A stretch of 64,000 bases of DNA, taken from contig NZ_JBPSEG010000007.1 in the NCBI RefSeq assembly GCF_051488665.1, positions 62,001-126,000 on the forward strand, in the 5' to 3' direction. The DNA is from Melioribacter sp051488665 (lineage in GTDB: Bacteria > Bacteroidota > Ignavibacteria > Ignavibacteriales > Melioribacteraceae). Position 1 is the stretch's first letter. Every line of letters begins with the position of its first letter. The position numbers and the translations under genes are program-made. Below, one piece after another: positions 27,198 to 36,445 of this stretch. The notes below the pieces were generated by a model. It was not told the DNA's origin. It made no database searches and was given only the letters and a program-made list of their open reading frames with translations.

Positions 27198-28253
27198 TTA
27201 TTTGTTGTTTTTAATTCTTTCTACAGCCACGTCATAAACGCGTTTCATCCCTTCTTCGAGAGAAATTCTGGGTTCCCACCCAAGCAATTGTTTTACAAAA
27301 GTCATATCGCTGTAGCGGGAGTGGACGCCCATCGGTTTGTCGGTCAGCGGTTTGATTGCGGGCGAGTAACCTGCGAATTTTGTGAAAAGACGTATCAATT
27401 CGATAAAAGATGTAAGTTTGCCGGAGCCGATGTTGATAGCCGTTCCGTCGTGAATTTTGTCCATTGCCAGAAACATACAATCCATCACATCGTCGATGTG
27501 AACAAAATCCCTGCCTTGTTGTCCGGTTCCCCAGACTTCAAACGGGTCTTCTTTGCGCGCGGCGCGGGTTGCAATGGCGGGAACGGGATAACTCAAATCC
27601 TGGTCTTCTCCGTAGCCTGAAAAAGGACGTATGCAAACAATCGAAATTCCGTAGTGTTCCGCCGCAATTTTTGCAAGATATTCGCCGGTTAATTTTGTCC
27701 AGCCGTATGTCATATCCGGCTTGCCGAGCGTGTAACCGTTTATATCAATGTAGGATTCCTTTAAAGCAACCGCGTTTCCTTCCGCCTGCAGATTAATCGG
27801 ATAAGCGGCGGAGGAGCTCGGATAGAGAACTCTTTCGGGTTTCGACTTGGCAATCCAGTTGAAAAATTCCGCGTCGATCGACAAGTCGAGCGCTACTGCC
27901 ATCGGGTCGCCTTCTATTTTTGCGCGTCCGCCTACTATTGCCGCAAAATGGAATACGTCTCCGAATCGATCTATGTTTAATCCGTAATCTCTTTTCAACC
28001 AGCCGTTGTCTTCTTGAAGTTTATTTAAAAATTTTCTTATGTCCGTTTGGAAAAAGAAGAGACGCTCGTCTTTGCCGAAAATTTCAATATCCTTTAATTT
28101 TTTTGAAGTTGGGTCTTCGAGCCACGAGGAGGGATGCGTTCCGACCGAAAGATCGTCGACCATAATTACATTATCTTGTGTTCTTTTGAGCAATTGCTTG
28201 ACGGTATTTCTGCCCACAAATCCGCAAGCTCCGGTTACCAGGTGAAATTTCAT
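27198..28253 (-). CDS. NAD-dependent nucleotide-sugar epimerase/dehydratase (extended SDR)
   Basis: 351 aa. The nucleotide motif TGACGFVGRN is at the N terminus and the SDR catalytic pair is in YGWTKLTGEYLA (Tyr-x3-Lys). RPFSGYGEDQD and DFVHIDDV are typical of UDP/GDP-sugar epimerases. The exact sugar cannot be read. It is the first gene of the minus-strand glycan locus. A TATTTTTA box about 25-30 nt ahead of the start could be its -7 element. Confidence 0.85.
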   Translation of the reverse strand: MKFHLVTGACGFVGRNTVKQLLKRTQDNVIMVDDLSVGTHPSSWLEDPTSKKLKDIEIFGKDERLFFFQTDIRKFLNKLQEDNGWLKRDYGLNIDRFGDVFHFAAIVGGRAKIEGDPMAVALDLSIDAEFFNWIAKSKPERVLYPSSSAAYPINLQAEGNAVALKESYIDINGYTLGKPDMTYGWTKLTGEYLAKIAAEHYGISIVCIRPFSGYGEDQDLSYPVPAIATRAARKEDPFEVWGTGQQGRDFVHIDDVMDCMFLAMDKIHDGTAINIGSGKLTSFIELIRLFTKFAGYSPAIKPLTDKPMGVHSRYSDMTFVKQLLGWEPRISLEEGMKRVYDVAVERIKNNK

Positions 28254-28396
28254 AATACTATTCCTTTTTCTTTTACCGTAAAAATAAGAATTTTTAACGT
28301 TTATCCTTCACTCCGAAGTATTTTTCGGCGAGTCTGAAAAGAAAAACAAACCTCATCTTCGGAAAGCAATTTTGCTCTGTAAAGAGACTTATCCAA

Positions 28397-28816
28397 TCAG
28401 AATGTTTTTACTTTTGCTTCCGTAATTATTTTCCCGTTTTTTCTGAAGAATAATTCAACCTTGATTGAATCCCCCGCTTTTAAATCTTTGGTCGAGCCGA
28501 TTAACATTATATGATGTCCGCCCGGTTTGAAGCTAACGCTCGACCCGGGTGATATTTTTACGAATTCAACTTCTCTCATGCCCATCATATCGTCGCCGGC
28601 TTTATAGGTTTCGTGAATTTCCACTATTTGAGCAGCAGAAGATTTTGCGGCGTAAAGAGTGTCTTCCGAATCGCCCGTATTCGTTATTGTCATATAAAGA
28701 GCCGAATTGTGCCCCATAGCCGCCGGGCGCGCCCATGCGTTTTCTACTTTTATTTTAGTTTGCTGCCCGTATAATAAAACCGGCAGAAAGATTGTCAATA
28801 ATAGAAGTTTTTTCAT
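28397..28816 (-). CDS. PCu(A)C-type copper chaperone
   Basis: 139 aa with a signal peptide (about 1-18). Copper ligands of the H-x9/10-M-x21-H-x-M pattern are visible: His68, Met77/78/80, His101/102 and Met104 (in HHIM). Family members deliver Cu(I) to the CuA or CuB site of cytochrome oxidases in the periplasm. It follows the Sco gene by 15 nt, which strengthens the assignment to oxidase assembly. Confidence 0.9.
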   Translation of the reverse strand: MKKLLLLTIFLPVLLYGQQTKIKVENAWARPAAMGHNSALYMTITNTGDSEDTLYAAKSSAAQIVEIHETYKAGDDMMGMREVEFVKISPGSSVSFKPGGHHIMLIGSTKDLKAGDSIKVELFFRKNGKIITEAKVKTF

Positions 28817-28831
28817 AACGCGTTACTCCGC

Positions 28832-29413
28832 TTACATTAATTTTTTGATATCTGCATAAATTTCTTCCAGATTAAGTTTACTGCCGGGATAATTTTTTCT
28901 CACTATTCCGTCCCTGTCGATTAGCTGGATTCTGTCTGTGTGAACGTAATAATAAATCTTTTTTCCGTTGGCTAATGTCGTCGAATCGCCGGGTACGGCA
29001 AGGACTTCAACGGTTTTCATTAACGAATCGATTTCGCTTTGGCTTCCCGTAAGAAATTCCCATCCGCCGGCGTCGAGATTTCTTATTTCGGCGTATTTTT
29101 TCAGAACTTCGGGAGTATCGTTCGCAGGGTCGAAGCTGATCGATACGAAATTCACTTCGCTTATTCCTTCCCGCTCCAACCTTTCTTTTAAGAGACGCAT
29201 GTTGTTTGTTGTAAGCGGACAGATATCCGGACAGTTAGTAAAGATATAACCGGCAACTGTTATCTTTCCCTTGATATTCTCCGGGAAAATCACTTCCCTG
29301 CCGTCCTGATTGACAAGATGAAATTCGTGCCGGGAAAGGTCGATCAATTCCGGCAAATTGCCGCCGCATGCGATTAATATCGCGAACAATGGAATTATTT
29401 TAATTAATTTCAT
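28832..29413 (-). CDS. SCO1/SenC-family copper chaperone lipoprotein
   Basis: 193 aa with a lipobox at Cys16 (ILIAC). The thioredoxin-like fold carries the copper motif CPDIC (Cys61, Cys65) and the distal His158 in YVHTDRIQ. Sco proteins reduce or metallate the CuA centre of cytochrome c oxidase. With the PCu(A)C gene 15 nt downstream it forms an oxidase-assembly pair; no oxidase subunit is in the window. Confidence 0.92.
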   Translation of the reverse strand: MKLIKIIPLFAILIACGGNLPELIDLSRHEFHLVNQDGREVIFPENIKGKITVAGYIFTNCPDICPLTTNNMRLLKERLEREGISEVNFVSISFDPANDTPEVLKKYAEIRNLDAGGWEFLTGSQSEIDSLMKTVEVLAVPGDSTTLANGKKIYYYVHTDRIQLIDRDGIVRKNYPGSKLNLEEIYADIKKLM

Positions 29414-29466
29414 TTTTTAGTTATTTTGAAATATCCAAAAGCAATAATAATTAATTGGGATTTTAA

Positions 29467-30693
29467 ATGAAACGTTTCTTTACGATTGCTCTGTTTATTG
29501 TCGCCGGTTTATTAAACGCCCAGGACACGTTAAAAATTATGACTTATAATATTCATCAATATACGCCTTATAACCCTACCGCGGACAATCCCGGCAGGCT
29601 TGACTGGGACAATCCCGCGTTGAAATACGTTATCAACGCAGTCGATCCCGACGTACTGGTTTGCCAGGAAGTTGTCGATAAAGCTTCGGTTAATCAGTTT
29701 ATGGAATACGTGCTTGAGTATAAATATAAAGCTGCGGAATTTATCGCTTCGAAGGAAATGAACAGCGCTCTTTTTTATAAAGAAGACAAAGTCGAATCGC
29801 TGGGAAATATAATTCACGACGCAGTAACCAGACCGATAAACGAATTTCCGGTAATAAACAAAAAGACCGGCGACACGCTTATTATTTTTTCCGTTCATCT
29901 TAAAGCAAACGAAAGGTACGGCGACAACATCGAAAATTTAAACAAACGTTTTCTTCAGGCAAACGTATTGCGGAATGTTACTTCCCAATATCCCGAAGAC
30001 AAGGATTATATTGTTTTGGGCGACTTCAATACGCTCAACGGTTCCGAAGCGGCTTTCGTTAAATTGACAGACCGGTCTTTCCCGGGTTATTTTATCGACC
30101 CGATCGATGCAATCGGAGAATGGAACGGCAATCCGTTGTTCAAGCATACGCACAGCTATTCAGCAACCGAGTTGACAAACCGGTTCGATATGATCCTTAT
30201 TTCGCAGGCGGTTAAAGACCCCGGAGGAATAGAGTATGTAGACGGCTCGTATACAATCGTTGGAAACGACGGCAATCATTTCGGAATGCCGATAAATTCC
30301 GGTCCAAATAACTTCGGAAACGAGCTGGCGGACTCTCTTGTTTCAGCCAGCGACCATTTGCCTGTTTATGCCCTTTTCAGATTCGATCAGCTGCAGAGCG
30401 TTTCAGACGGAACGGAAATTCCGCGAGGTTTCGAATTATATCAAAACTATCCGAATCCTTTCAATCCGACCACAATTATTAAATTCAATCTCGAATCGGG
30501 CGGATACGTAAAACTAATCGTATTCGATATACTGGGCAGGGAAATAACAAAGCTTGCCGAAGGATATTACGCTCCCGGCTCATATAAATTCAATTTCGAT
30601 TCCGACGGCTTTAATCTTCCTTCCGGAATTTATTTTTACAGACTCACCTATAATAATTATTCCGTGGCGAAAAAAATGATATTGACGAGATGA
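29467..30693 (+). CDS. T9SS-exported endonuclease/exonuclease/phosphatase-family protein
   Basis: Signal peptide (about 1-18, ending LLNAQ), then an EEP domain (about 20-310): TYNIHQY, QEVVDK with the metal-binding Glu, VLGDFNTL and the C-terminal SASDHLPVYAL with Asp-His. This fold cuts phosphodiesters in nucleic acids, phosphoinositides or sphingomyelin. The last 80 residues hold QNYPNPFNPTTIIKF and FDILGREITKL, a T9SS type A sorting domain, so the enzyme is exported to the cell surface or medium. The following gene overlaps by 4 nt. Confidence 0.88.
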   Translation: MKRFFTIALFIVAGLLNAQDTLKIMTYNIHQYTPYNPTADNPGRLDWDNPALKYVINAVDPDVLVCQEVVDKASVNQFMEYVLEYKYKAAEFIASKEMNSALFYKEDKVESLGNIIHDAVTRPINEFPVINKKTGDTLIIFSVHLKANERYGDNIENLNKRFLQANVLRNVTSQYPEDKDYIVLGDFNTLNGSEAAFVKLTDRSFPGYFIDPIDAIGEWNGNPLFKHTHSYSATELTNRFDMILISQAVKDPGGIEYVDGSYTIVGNDGNHFGMPINSGPNNFGNELADSLVSASDHLPVYALFRFDQLQSVSDGTEIPRGFELYQNYPNPFNPTTIIKFNLESGGYVKLIVFDILGREITKLAEGYYAPGSYKFNFDSDGFNLPSGIYFYRLTYNNYSVAKKMILTR

Positions 30694-31157
30694 ATAATCG
30701 TTTAATTGTTTTGTATGCTGTCGTTCTGCTTGCGCTTTTGTTTAGCGGCGTTAATCTAGCTCAAAAATCGCATAATTCAATTTATGCGGAACTCTTTGGC
30801 AATGCGGGCGGATATTCGGTTAATTATGAAAGAACTGTATATCAAAATATAAGTCTGAGAGCCGGCTTTATGTTTGTTTCTGACGCAAGCGCGTTTCCGG
30901 TACTTGTTAATTACAGAATTTACTCGGGCGAAAATTATTTTTCCGTCGGAGCCGGAATTCTAAACTGGCATGTTTATTCGAATTATAAAATAACAAACGG
31001 CGAACAACTGAAAGGTTCGGGACTTATGTTTACAGCGCGAATAAATTATACGTTAGTCACGCGCAACGGATTATTTTTGGGAATTAGTTTTACGCCGTTT
31101 GTTTATAACGGTAAAATGATTCCGTTCGGAGGATTTTCGTTCGGATACGAATTTTGA
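30690..31157 (+). CDS. Small outer-membrane beta-barrel-like protein
   Basis: 155 aa with a signal peptide (about 1-24). The mature part is made of alternating polar/aromatic strands (for example SIYAELFGNAGGYSVNYERT and ISLRAGFMFVSD) and ends GGFSFGYEF, with a terminal Phe as in outer-membrane barrels. No specific function can be assigned. It overlaps the exported EEP protein by 4 nt (ATGA), so the two are probably coexpressed. Confidence 0.6.
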   Translation: MNNRLIVLYAVVLLALLFSGVNLAQKSHNSIYAELFGNAGGYSVNYERTVYQNISLRAGFMFVSDASAFPVLVNYRIYSGENYFSVGAGILNWHVYSNYKITNGEQLKGSGLMFTARINYTLVTRNGLFLGISFTPFVYNGKMIPFGGFSFGYEF

Positions 31158-31183
31158 ATTCGAGATAAATCGGCATAAATTTG
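31153..31183 (+). promoter_or_regulatory. Bacteroidota-type promoter of the pse operon
   Basis: TTTG at 31153-31156 and TAAATTTG at 31176-31183 are 19 nt apart, an exact TTTG-N19-TAnnTTTG match. The -33 part lies over the stop codon of the preceding gene. pseB starts 24 nt downstream with AGGAG as ribosome-binding site. Confidence 0.5.
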
Positions 31184-31206
31184 TTTAGATAAATTACAGG
31201 AGAACT

Positions 31207-32238
31207 ATGGACGGCAAAACAATTCTAATTACAGGCGGAACGGGTTCTTTCGGAAAGAAATTCGTTGAGACCGTATTGAAAAGATACACACCGAGAAAAA
31301 TAATTATTTACAGCAGAGACGAACTGAAGCAGTTCGAAATGCAGCACAATCCCGCTTACAAAAAAGAAGGCGTTCTGATGCGTTATTTTATCGGCGACGT
31401 CCGGGACGAAGAAAGGCTTAAGAAGGCAATGGAAGGCGTCGATTACGTGGTTCATGCCGCGGCTCTGAAACAGGTGCCGGCTTGCGAATACAATCCTTTC
31501 GAAGCGGTTAAAACAAATGTTATAGGCGGTCAAAATGTAATAAATGCTTGTATCGAAAAGGGAGTAAGAAAAGTAATTGCGCTTAGCACCGATAAAGCGG
31601 CGGCGCCGGTCAACCTTTACGGCGCAACCAAACTTACATCGGACAAACTTTTTATTGCGGCAAATAATTTCAAAGGCGCTCACGACATTAAATTTTCGGT
31701 AGTGCGTTACGGAAACGTAATGGGCAGCCGCGGGTCGGTAATTCCTTTCTTCCTTCAAAAAAGAAAAGAAGGCGTTTTGCCCGTAACCGACGATAGAATG
31801 ACTCGCTTTAATATTACTCTTCAACAGGGCGTCGACTTCGTTCTCGAAAGTTTTAAAAGAATGTGGGGCGGCGAACTTTTCGTGCCAAAAATTCCGTCTT
31901 ACAGAATCTTAGATCTGGCAAAAGCAGTAGCTCCTGAATGTAAAGTGGAAGTTGTCGGCATACGTCCGGGCGAAAAAATACACGAAGAAATGATTACACA
32001 GGCGGACGCGCTCAACACAATCGAATTCGACGACTATTTCGTTATTCTTCCGTCCGTTCAATTGGGCAACGATCCGAATCTCAAATTATGGGATACCGAA
32101 GAATTCCGACTTAAAAGCAACGGGCAACCGGGAAAATTCTGTGAATACGGATTTTCTTACAACAGCGGCGCCAATCCGCATTTTCTGACGGTTGAAGAGT
32201 TGCGCGAATTAATCGAGAAAAACGTTGTTGTATTCTGA
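31207..32238 (+). CDS. pseB: UDP-N-acetylglucosamine 4,6-dehydratase (inverting)
   Basis: First step of pseudaminic acid synthesis: UDP-GlcNAc to the 4-keto-6-deoxy-L-arabino sugar. The NAD(P) loop TGGTGSFGKK lies at 9-18, the catalytic STDKAAAPVNLYGATK region holds Asp129, Lys130, Tyr138 and Lys142, and the C-terminal RPGEKIHEEMI is a PseB hallmark. The 343 aa length is normal (about 330-345). AGGAG precedes the ATG. It is the first gene of the operon, 11 nt ahead of pseC. Confidence 0.95.
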   Translation: MDGKTILITGGTGSFGKKFVETVLKRYTPRKIIIYSRDELKQFEMQHNPAYKKEGVLMRYFIGDVRDEERLKKAMEGVDYVVHAAALKQVPACEYNPFEAVKTNVIGGQNVINACIEKGVRKVIALSTDKAAAPVNLYGATKLTSDKLFIAANNFKGAHDIKFSVVRYGNVMGSRGSVIPFFLQKRKEGVLPVTDDRMTRFNITLQQGVDFVLESFKRMWGGELFVPKIPSYRILDLAKAVAPECKVEVVGIRPGEKIHEEMITQADALNTIEFDDYFVILPSVQLGNDPNLKLWDTEEFRLKSNGQPGKFCEYGFSYNSGANPHFLTVEELRELIEKNVVVF

Positions 32239-32249
32239 GGGAAATTTAT

Positions 32250-33431
32250 ATGAAATCGAAAACATATTCATACGGAAAACAAAACATAGACCGGGACGAT
32301 ATAGAAAGCGTTGTGGAAGTTCTCAAATCCGATTGGCTCACACAGGGACCGACGATAAACGAGTTCGAAAAAGCGCTGGCGGATAAATTCGGCTCTCGAT
32401 ATGCCGCCGCGTGCGCAAACGGAACCGCCGGCTTGCACTTGATCGCTCTCGGACTCGGGTGGTCGAAAGGAGACCTGATCGTCACGACTCCGATTACATT
32501 TCTTGCAAGCGCCAACTGCGCAATTTATGCGGGGGCAAACGTCGATTTTGCGGATATCGACGAACGCAGTTACACTATCGATCCGGAAAAACTCGAGGAT
32601 AAAATCAAATATTACCGCGCAAAAAACATTCACGTTAAAGCCGTCGTAGCCGTCGATTATGCAGGACATCCGTGCGATTGGGAAGCCTTAAAGAACTTAA
32701 AAGAAAAATACGGATTCCAACTTATAAACGATTTCTGTCACGCGCCGGGAGCGGAATATAAAAACGATTATCATTATGCCGTTAATTATGCCGACGCTGT
32801 TAATATGAGTTTTCACCCCGTTAAACATTTTACCACCGGAGAAGGCGGAGCCGTTCTATCGAACGACCGGGAGTTTATCGACAGAGTCAAAATATTAAGG
32901 ACGCACGGAGCGACCAAAGATCCCCGAATACTGGAAAAAAACGACGGTCCGTGGTATTACGAAATGCATGAAGTAGGATTCAACTATAGGATTACGGATT
33001 TTCAATGCGCTCTCGGTATATCGCAGTTAAAAAAACTCGATTCGTTTATTAACGAAAGAAGAAAAATAGCGGCATATTACGACGAATTTTTTAAGAATGA
33101 CGACAGATTCATAACTCCTATTGTTAACGAAAATTCCAAACATGCGTATCATCTTTATCCCTTGCAGATAAAATTCGAAGAACTCGGAATTTCGAAAAAG
33201 GAATTTTTCGATAAGATGAAAGAGAAGAATATCTTTCTGCAGGTGCATTATATTCCCGTTCATCTTCAACCGTTTTACAAAAAAAGATTCGGTTTTAAAG
33301 AAGGGGATTTCCCCGAAGCCGAGCTGTTCTATAAAAGAGAAGTATCAATTCCGATCTATCCCGGACTAAATGAAGAAGACCTTGAGTATATTACCGGATC
33401 AATAGTCGGCGCGCTCGATTCAATGAAATGA
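32250..33431 (+). CDS. pseC: UDP-4-amino-4,6-dideoxy-N-acetyl-beta-L-altrosamine transaminase
   Basis: PLP aminotransferase of the DegT/DnrJ/EryC1 family, second step of pseudaminic acid synthesis. The opening YGKQNIDRDDIESVVEVLKS, SDWLTQGP and the catalytic Lys192 in FHPVKHFTTGEGG fit PseC closely. GFNYRITDFQCALG is the shared C-terminal motif. The 393 aa length is standard. It overlaps the next gene by 4 nt (ATGA). Confidence 0.93.
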   Translation: MKSKTYSYGKQNIDRDDIESVVEVLKSDWLTQGPTINEFEKALADKFGSRYAAACANGTAGLHLIALGLGWSKGDLIVTTPITFLASANCAIYAGANVDFADIDERSYTIDPEKLEDKIKYYRAKNIHVKAVVAVDYAGHPCDWEALKNLKEKYGFQLINDFCHAPGAEYKNDYHYAVNYADAVNMSFHPVKHFTTGEGGAVLSNDREFIDRVKILRTHGATKDPRILEKNDGPWYYEMHEVGFNYRITDFQCALGISQLKKLDSFINERRKIAAYYDEFFKNDDRFITPIVNENSKHAYHLYPLQIKFEELGISKKEFFDKMKEKNIFLQVHYIPVHLQPFYKKRFGFKEGDFPEAELFYKREVSIPIYPGLNEEDLEYITGSIVGALDSMK

Positions 33432-34891
33432 AAATCTCAATTATTACAGAAGGATTTCAAAATACAGGGTATGGGCATATAACCAGATGCCTCTCTTTGT
33501 ATCAGGCGTTCGAGGAAAGAAATATCATACCCGATTTCTATATCAACGGAGACGTCAGATGCGTTTCGTATTTGAACGGCGCCCGTTTTGAAATTATAGA
33601 CTGGTTGAATCATCCCGCGCAACTGATTAAGAAAATAATCAACAGCGACTTTGCAATTATCGATTCTTATCTTGCCGGCAGAGAGTTTTACGAAAAAATA
33701 TCGAGTTTTTGCGAACGCCTCTTGATTGTCGACGATAATTTGCGAATCGATTATCCCGAATCGATTATATTGAACGGAACGATTAACGCGGAGAATTTTC
33801 CGTATCAAAAAAAAGCAGGATACGATTTTCTTCTCGGCTCGGAATATATTCCGATAAGAAGACCGTTCTGGGACCCGGCGCAGCGTAAATACAATAAAGA
33901 AATAAAAAACATTCTGATTACCTTCGGAGGGCAGGATGTAAGAAACCTGACTTTACCCTCTTTGAAGGTTGCAAGGGAAATCTATCCGGACGCCGCAATC
34001 CATGCAGTTTTCGGAAACAAAGAAAACGGCGAAATAGATAAGCTGAAAGAGAATTATAAAGACGTCGGTTTCTATAACCTTTTAAGCGCGGAGCAAATTA
34101 AAGAATTGATGTTGAAAGCCGACGTTGTTATTACGGCTGCGGGTCAAACTTTGTACGAACTCGCCGTAACGGGAACGCCGTCGATTGCCGTGGTCGTGGC
34201 AGATAATCAGAAGAATAATATTCTCGAATGGTCCAAAGCGGGATTTCTGATTGAACCGGTTTTCTATAATGAAATTCATTGTATGAAAAAGATTGCCGAA
34301 CAGCTGCAAAAATTCAAGTCGATAGGTCTGCGTAAAAAATGCGGCAGCGCCGGCAGAAAAAAAGTAGACGGACAGGGCAGCCGCCGCGTTGTTTCCTATC
34401 TGATAGAAAAAAAATGCGCCGCCGATAAATTTTATTTGAGAAAAGCCGTACCGGAAGATTCTAAAATTGTATATGAATTGTCGAACGATCCTTCCGTAAG
34501 GATGCAGTCGATCAACAAAAATCCTATAGCGTGGGACGAGCATACTGTATGGTTCGACAAAAAAGTAAACGATAATAATTATTTGTTTCTGCTGGCTTTC
34601 GACCGCGAGGATAATTTTATCGGACAGATTCGCTTCGAAATTGAAAACACTGCCGCTGTTGTAAGCATTAGCCTTACGGAAAAATTCCGCGGAAAGGGAC
34701 TTTCAAAAAAAATCATTAAAGAAGGTTCGCGCAGATTATTCAATGAATATCCGAATGTAGTTTCGATAACCGCGTACATATTGCCTGATAACAGCGCGTC
34801 ATTAAGGGCATTCGAAGCGGCGGGATATAAACCGGCGGGGGAAGAATTAATTAATAACGAACTTTTTAATAAGTTTGCGCTTGAGAGGTGA
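33428..34891 (+). CDS. pseG: PseG-PseH fusion: sugar-nucleotide hydrolase plus GNAT N-acetyltransferase
   Basis: The N-terminal part (about 1-330) is a PseG GT-B-like hydrolase that releases UDP from the trideoxy-altrose intermediate. GYGHITRC places His17, equivalent to the catalytic His of Campylobacter PseG, and TAAGQTLYELAVTGTPS is its C-terminal motif. Residues about 335-487 form a GNAT domain: FYLRKAVPEDSKIV start, VSISLTEKFRGKGLSKKII for the acetyl-CoA loop, and LPDNSASLRAFEAAGY. That is the PseH activity, which acts one step earlier. Separate PseG and PseH proteins are about 275 and 160-180 aa. The fusion places two consecutive steps in one chain. Confidence 0.88.
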   Translation: MKISIITEGFQNTGYGHITRCLSLYQAFEERNIIPDFYINGDVRCVSYLNGARFEIIDWLNHPAQLIKKIINSDFAIIDSYLAGREFYEKISSFCERLLIVDDNLRIDYPESIILNGTINAENFPYQKKAGYDFLLGSEYIPIRRPFWDPAQRKYNKEIKNILITFGGQDVRNLTLPSLKVAREIYPDAAIHAVFGNKENGEIDKLKENYKDVGFYNLLSAEQIKELMLKADVVITAAGQTLYELAVTGTPSIAVVVADNQKNNILEWSKAGFLIEPVFYNEIHCMKKIAEQLQKFKSIGLRKKCGSAGRKKVDGQGSRRVVSYLIEKKCAADKFYLRKAVPEDSKIVYELSNDPSVRMQSINKNPIAWDEHTVWFDKKVNDNNYLFLLAFDREDNFIGQIRFEIENTAAVVSISLTEKFRGKGLSKKIIKEGSRRLFNEYPNVVSITAYILPDNSASLRAFEAAGYKPAGEELINNELFNKFALER

Positions 34892-34895
34892 AAAA

Positions 34896-35930
34896 GTGAT
34901 AATTGAAAATTTCGACACGGATAAAAAAGTGTTTATCATTGCCGAGCTCTCCGCAAATCACAATCAGAATTTTCAAACGGCAATCGATTCAATTAAAGCT
35001 ATCAAAGAATGCGGAGCAGACGCGGTAAAGCTCCAAACATATACGCCGGACACAATTACCATCGACTGCGATAACGAATATTTTCAGATTAAGCAAGGCA
35101 CTATTTGGGACGGAACAACATTGTATCAACTTTATCAAAAGGCTTATACGCCGTGGGAATGGCAGCCGGAACTGAAAAAAATTGCGGAAGAGCTCGGACT
35201 TGTCTGTTTTTCGTCGCCGTTCGATAAAACTGCGGTCGACTTTCTGGAAAACATGAACGTTCCGGCGTATAAAATTGCGTCTTTCGAAATAACGGATATA
35301 CCGCTGATCGAATACGCCGCTTCGAAAGGAAAGCCGATGATAATATCGACAGGCATTGCAACCGAAGAAGACATAAGAGAGGCAATCGACGCTTGTAAAA
35401 GAATGAACAATAATCAGATAGCACTTTTAAAATGCACGTCTTCCTATCCCGCTCCAATCGAGGATGCGAACCTGAACTCGATTCCGTACATGAAAGAAAA
35501 ATTCGATACGGTAGTCGGATTGTCGGATCACACTACGGGAATCGTCGCGCCCGTAGCCGCCGTGGCTCTCGGCGCCAGAATAGTTGAAAAACATTTCATA
35601 CTCGACAGAAAATTGGGAGGACCCGACGCGGCGTTCTCGCTTGAACCCGCCGAATTCAAAAACATGGTAGAAGGCATCCGAAACGCCGAAAAAGCGCTCG
35701 GCAAAGCCGCAATCGAAATTAACGATAAAATAAAAAAGAGCAGAACGTTTGCGCGCTCGCTCTTTGTTGTAAAAGATATAAAAGCCGGCGAGCCTCTTAC
35801 GGAAGAAAACGTCCGATCGATACGTCCCTCTCACGGTTTGCATCCGAAATATTTGAAACAAATTATCGGCAAAAAAGCTAAAACGGATATAAAAAAAGGA
35901 ACTCCTTTGAAGTGGGAGCTATTCGAATGA
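34896..35930 (+). CDS. pseI: Pseudaminic acid synthase
   Basis: NeuB-family condensation of the altrose derivative with phosphoenolpyruvate. VFIIAELSANHNQNF is the N-terminal TIM-barrel opening, LLKCTSSYPAP and GLSDHTTGIVAPVAAVALGA are family motifs, and EKHFILDR contains metal/substrate ligands. A SAF (antifreeze-like) domain covers about 280-345. The frame is open back to an ATG at 34875, but that lies inside pseG/H. GTG 34896, 4 nt after the pseG/H stop and behind AGAGGTG, is the better start (344 aa). Confidence 0.93.
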   Translation: MIIENFDTDKKVFIIAELSANHNQNFQTAIDSIKAIKECGADAVKLQTYTPDTITIDCDNEYFQIKQGTIWDGTTLYQLYQKAYTPWEWQPELKKIAEELGLVCFSSPFDKTAVDFLENMNVPAYKIASFEITDIPLIEYAASKGKPMIISTGIATEEDIREAIDACKRMNNNQIALLKCTSSYPAPIEDANLNSIPYMKEKFDTVVGLSDHTTGIVAPVAAVALGARIVEKHFILDRKLGGPDAAFSLEPAEFKNMVEGIRNAEKALGKAAIEINDKIKKSRTFARSLFVVKDIKAGEPLTEENVRSIRPSHGLHPKYLKQIIGKKAKTDIKKGTPLKWELFE

Positions 35931-35984
35931 ATGATTTGGCTATTGTTTTGCTAAATTAATAGAGAACTAATTTTATCGAATCAT

Positions 35985-36277
35985 ATGCGCTTGAGTGAAA
36001 GAGATATTGAAATTATTAAAAAGGCAACGAAAAAATTTTTCGGAGAGAATGCTTCTGTCTATTTGTTCGGCTCGCGTACGGACGATTCAAAAAAGGGGAG
36101 AGATATTGATTTGTATATCGAAACAAATGTCTTTCAAAATATAATAGACAGAAAAGTAAAAATGCTGGCTGAACTTCACAAAGAACCGGGGAACAGAAAA
36201 TCGATATTGTAATAAATAATTTTTCAAGTAAAAAATTTATATATCGGGCGGCAAAAAGCGAAGGTATACGGTTGTGA
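35985..36277 (+). pseudogene. Frameshifted MNT-type nucleotidyltransferase (antitoxin-like)
   Basis: The frame from ATG 35985 encodes 75 aa ending at 36212, with the minimal nucleotidyltransferase motif LFGSRTDD...GRDIDLYIE near residues 26-45. The usual continuation, KIDIVINNFSSKKFIYRA, is present in another frame after 36188. One missing base around the GGGG run at 36188-36191 would join both into a 97 aa protein ending at TGA 36275-36277, the normal size for this family. The next ORF starts with a GTGA overlap. Either a real inactivating deletion or a homopolymer sequencing error. Confidence 0.7.
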
Positions 36278-36354
36278 GCAAAAACAAATTTATACTCGAA
36301 TCCGTAATCAAAGAGCGTAATCTGCATCTTAAGAGAATGGATTATGGTTTTTGA
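36274..36354 (+). pseudogene. HEPN-like partner remnant
   Basis: GTG at 36274 overlaps the repaired MNT stop in a GTGA junction. The frame reads MSKNKFILESVIKERNLHL and stops at TGA 36352-36354 after 26 aa. The sequence has the look of the first helix of HI0074/HEPN-type proteins, which are normally about 130 aa and pair with MNT proteins. No plausible remainder was found in any frame up to 36445, so most of the gene appears lost. Confidence 0.5.
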
Positions 36355-36445
36355 ATAAGAGGCAATTTTTGCAGTGAATATACAATGCAAAGATTTCGAT
36401 ACGGTTCATATCCTAAATTAACTTGCAAAATAAAAAAAGGAATTT

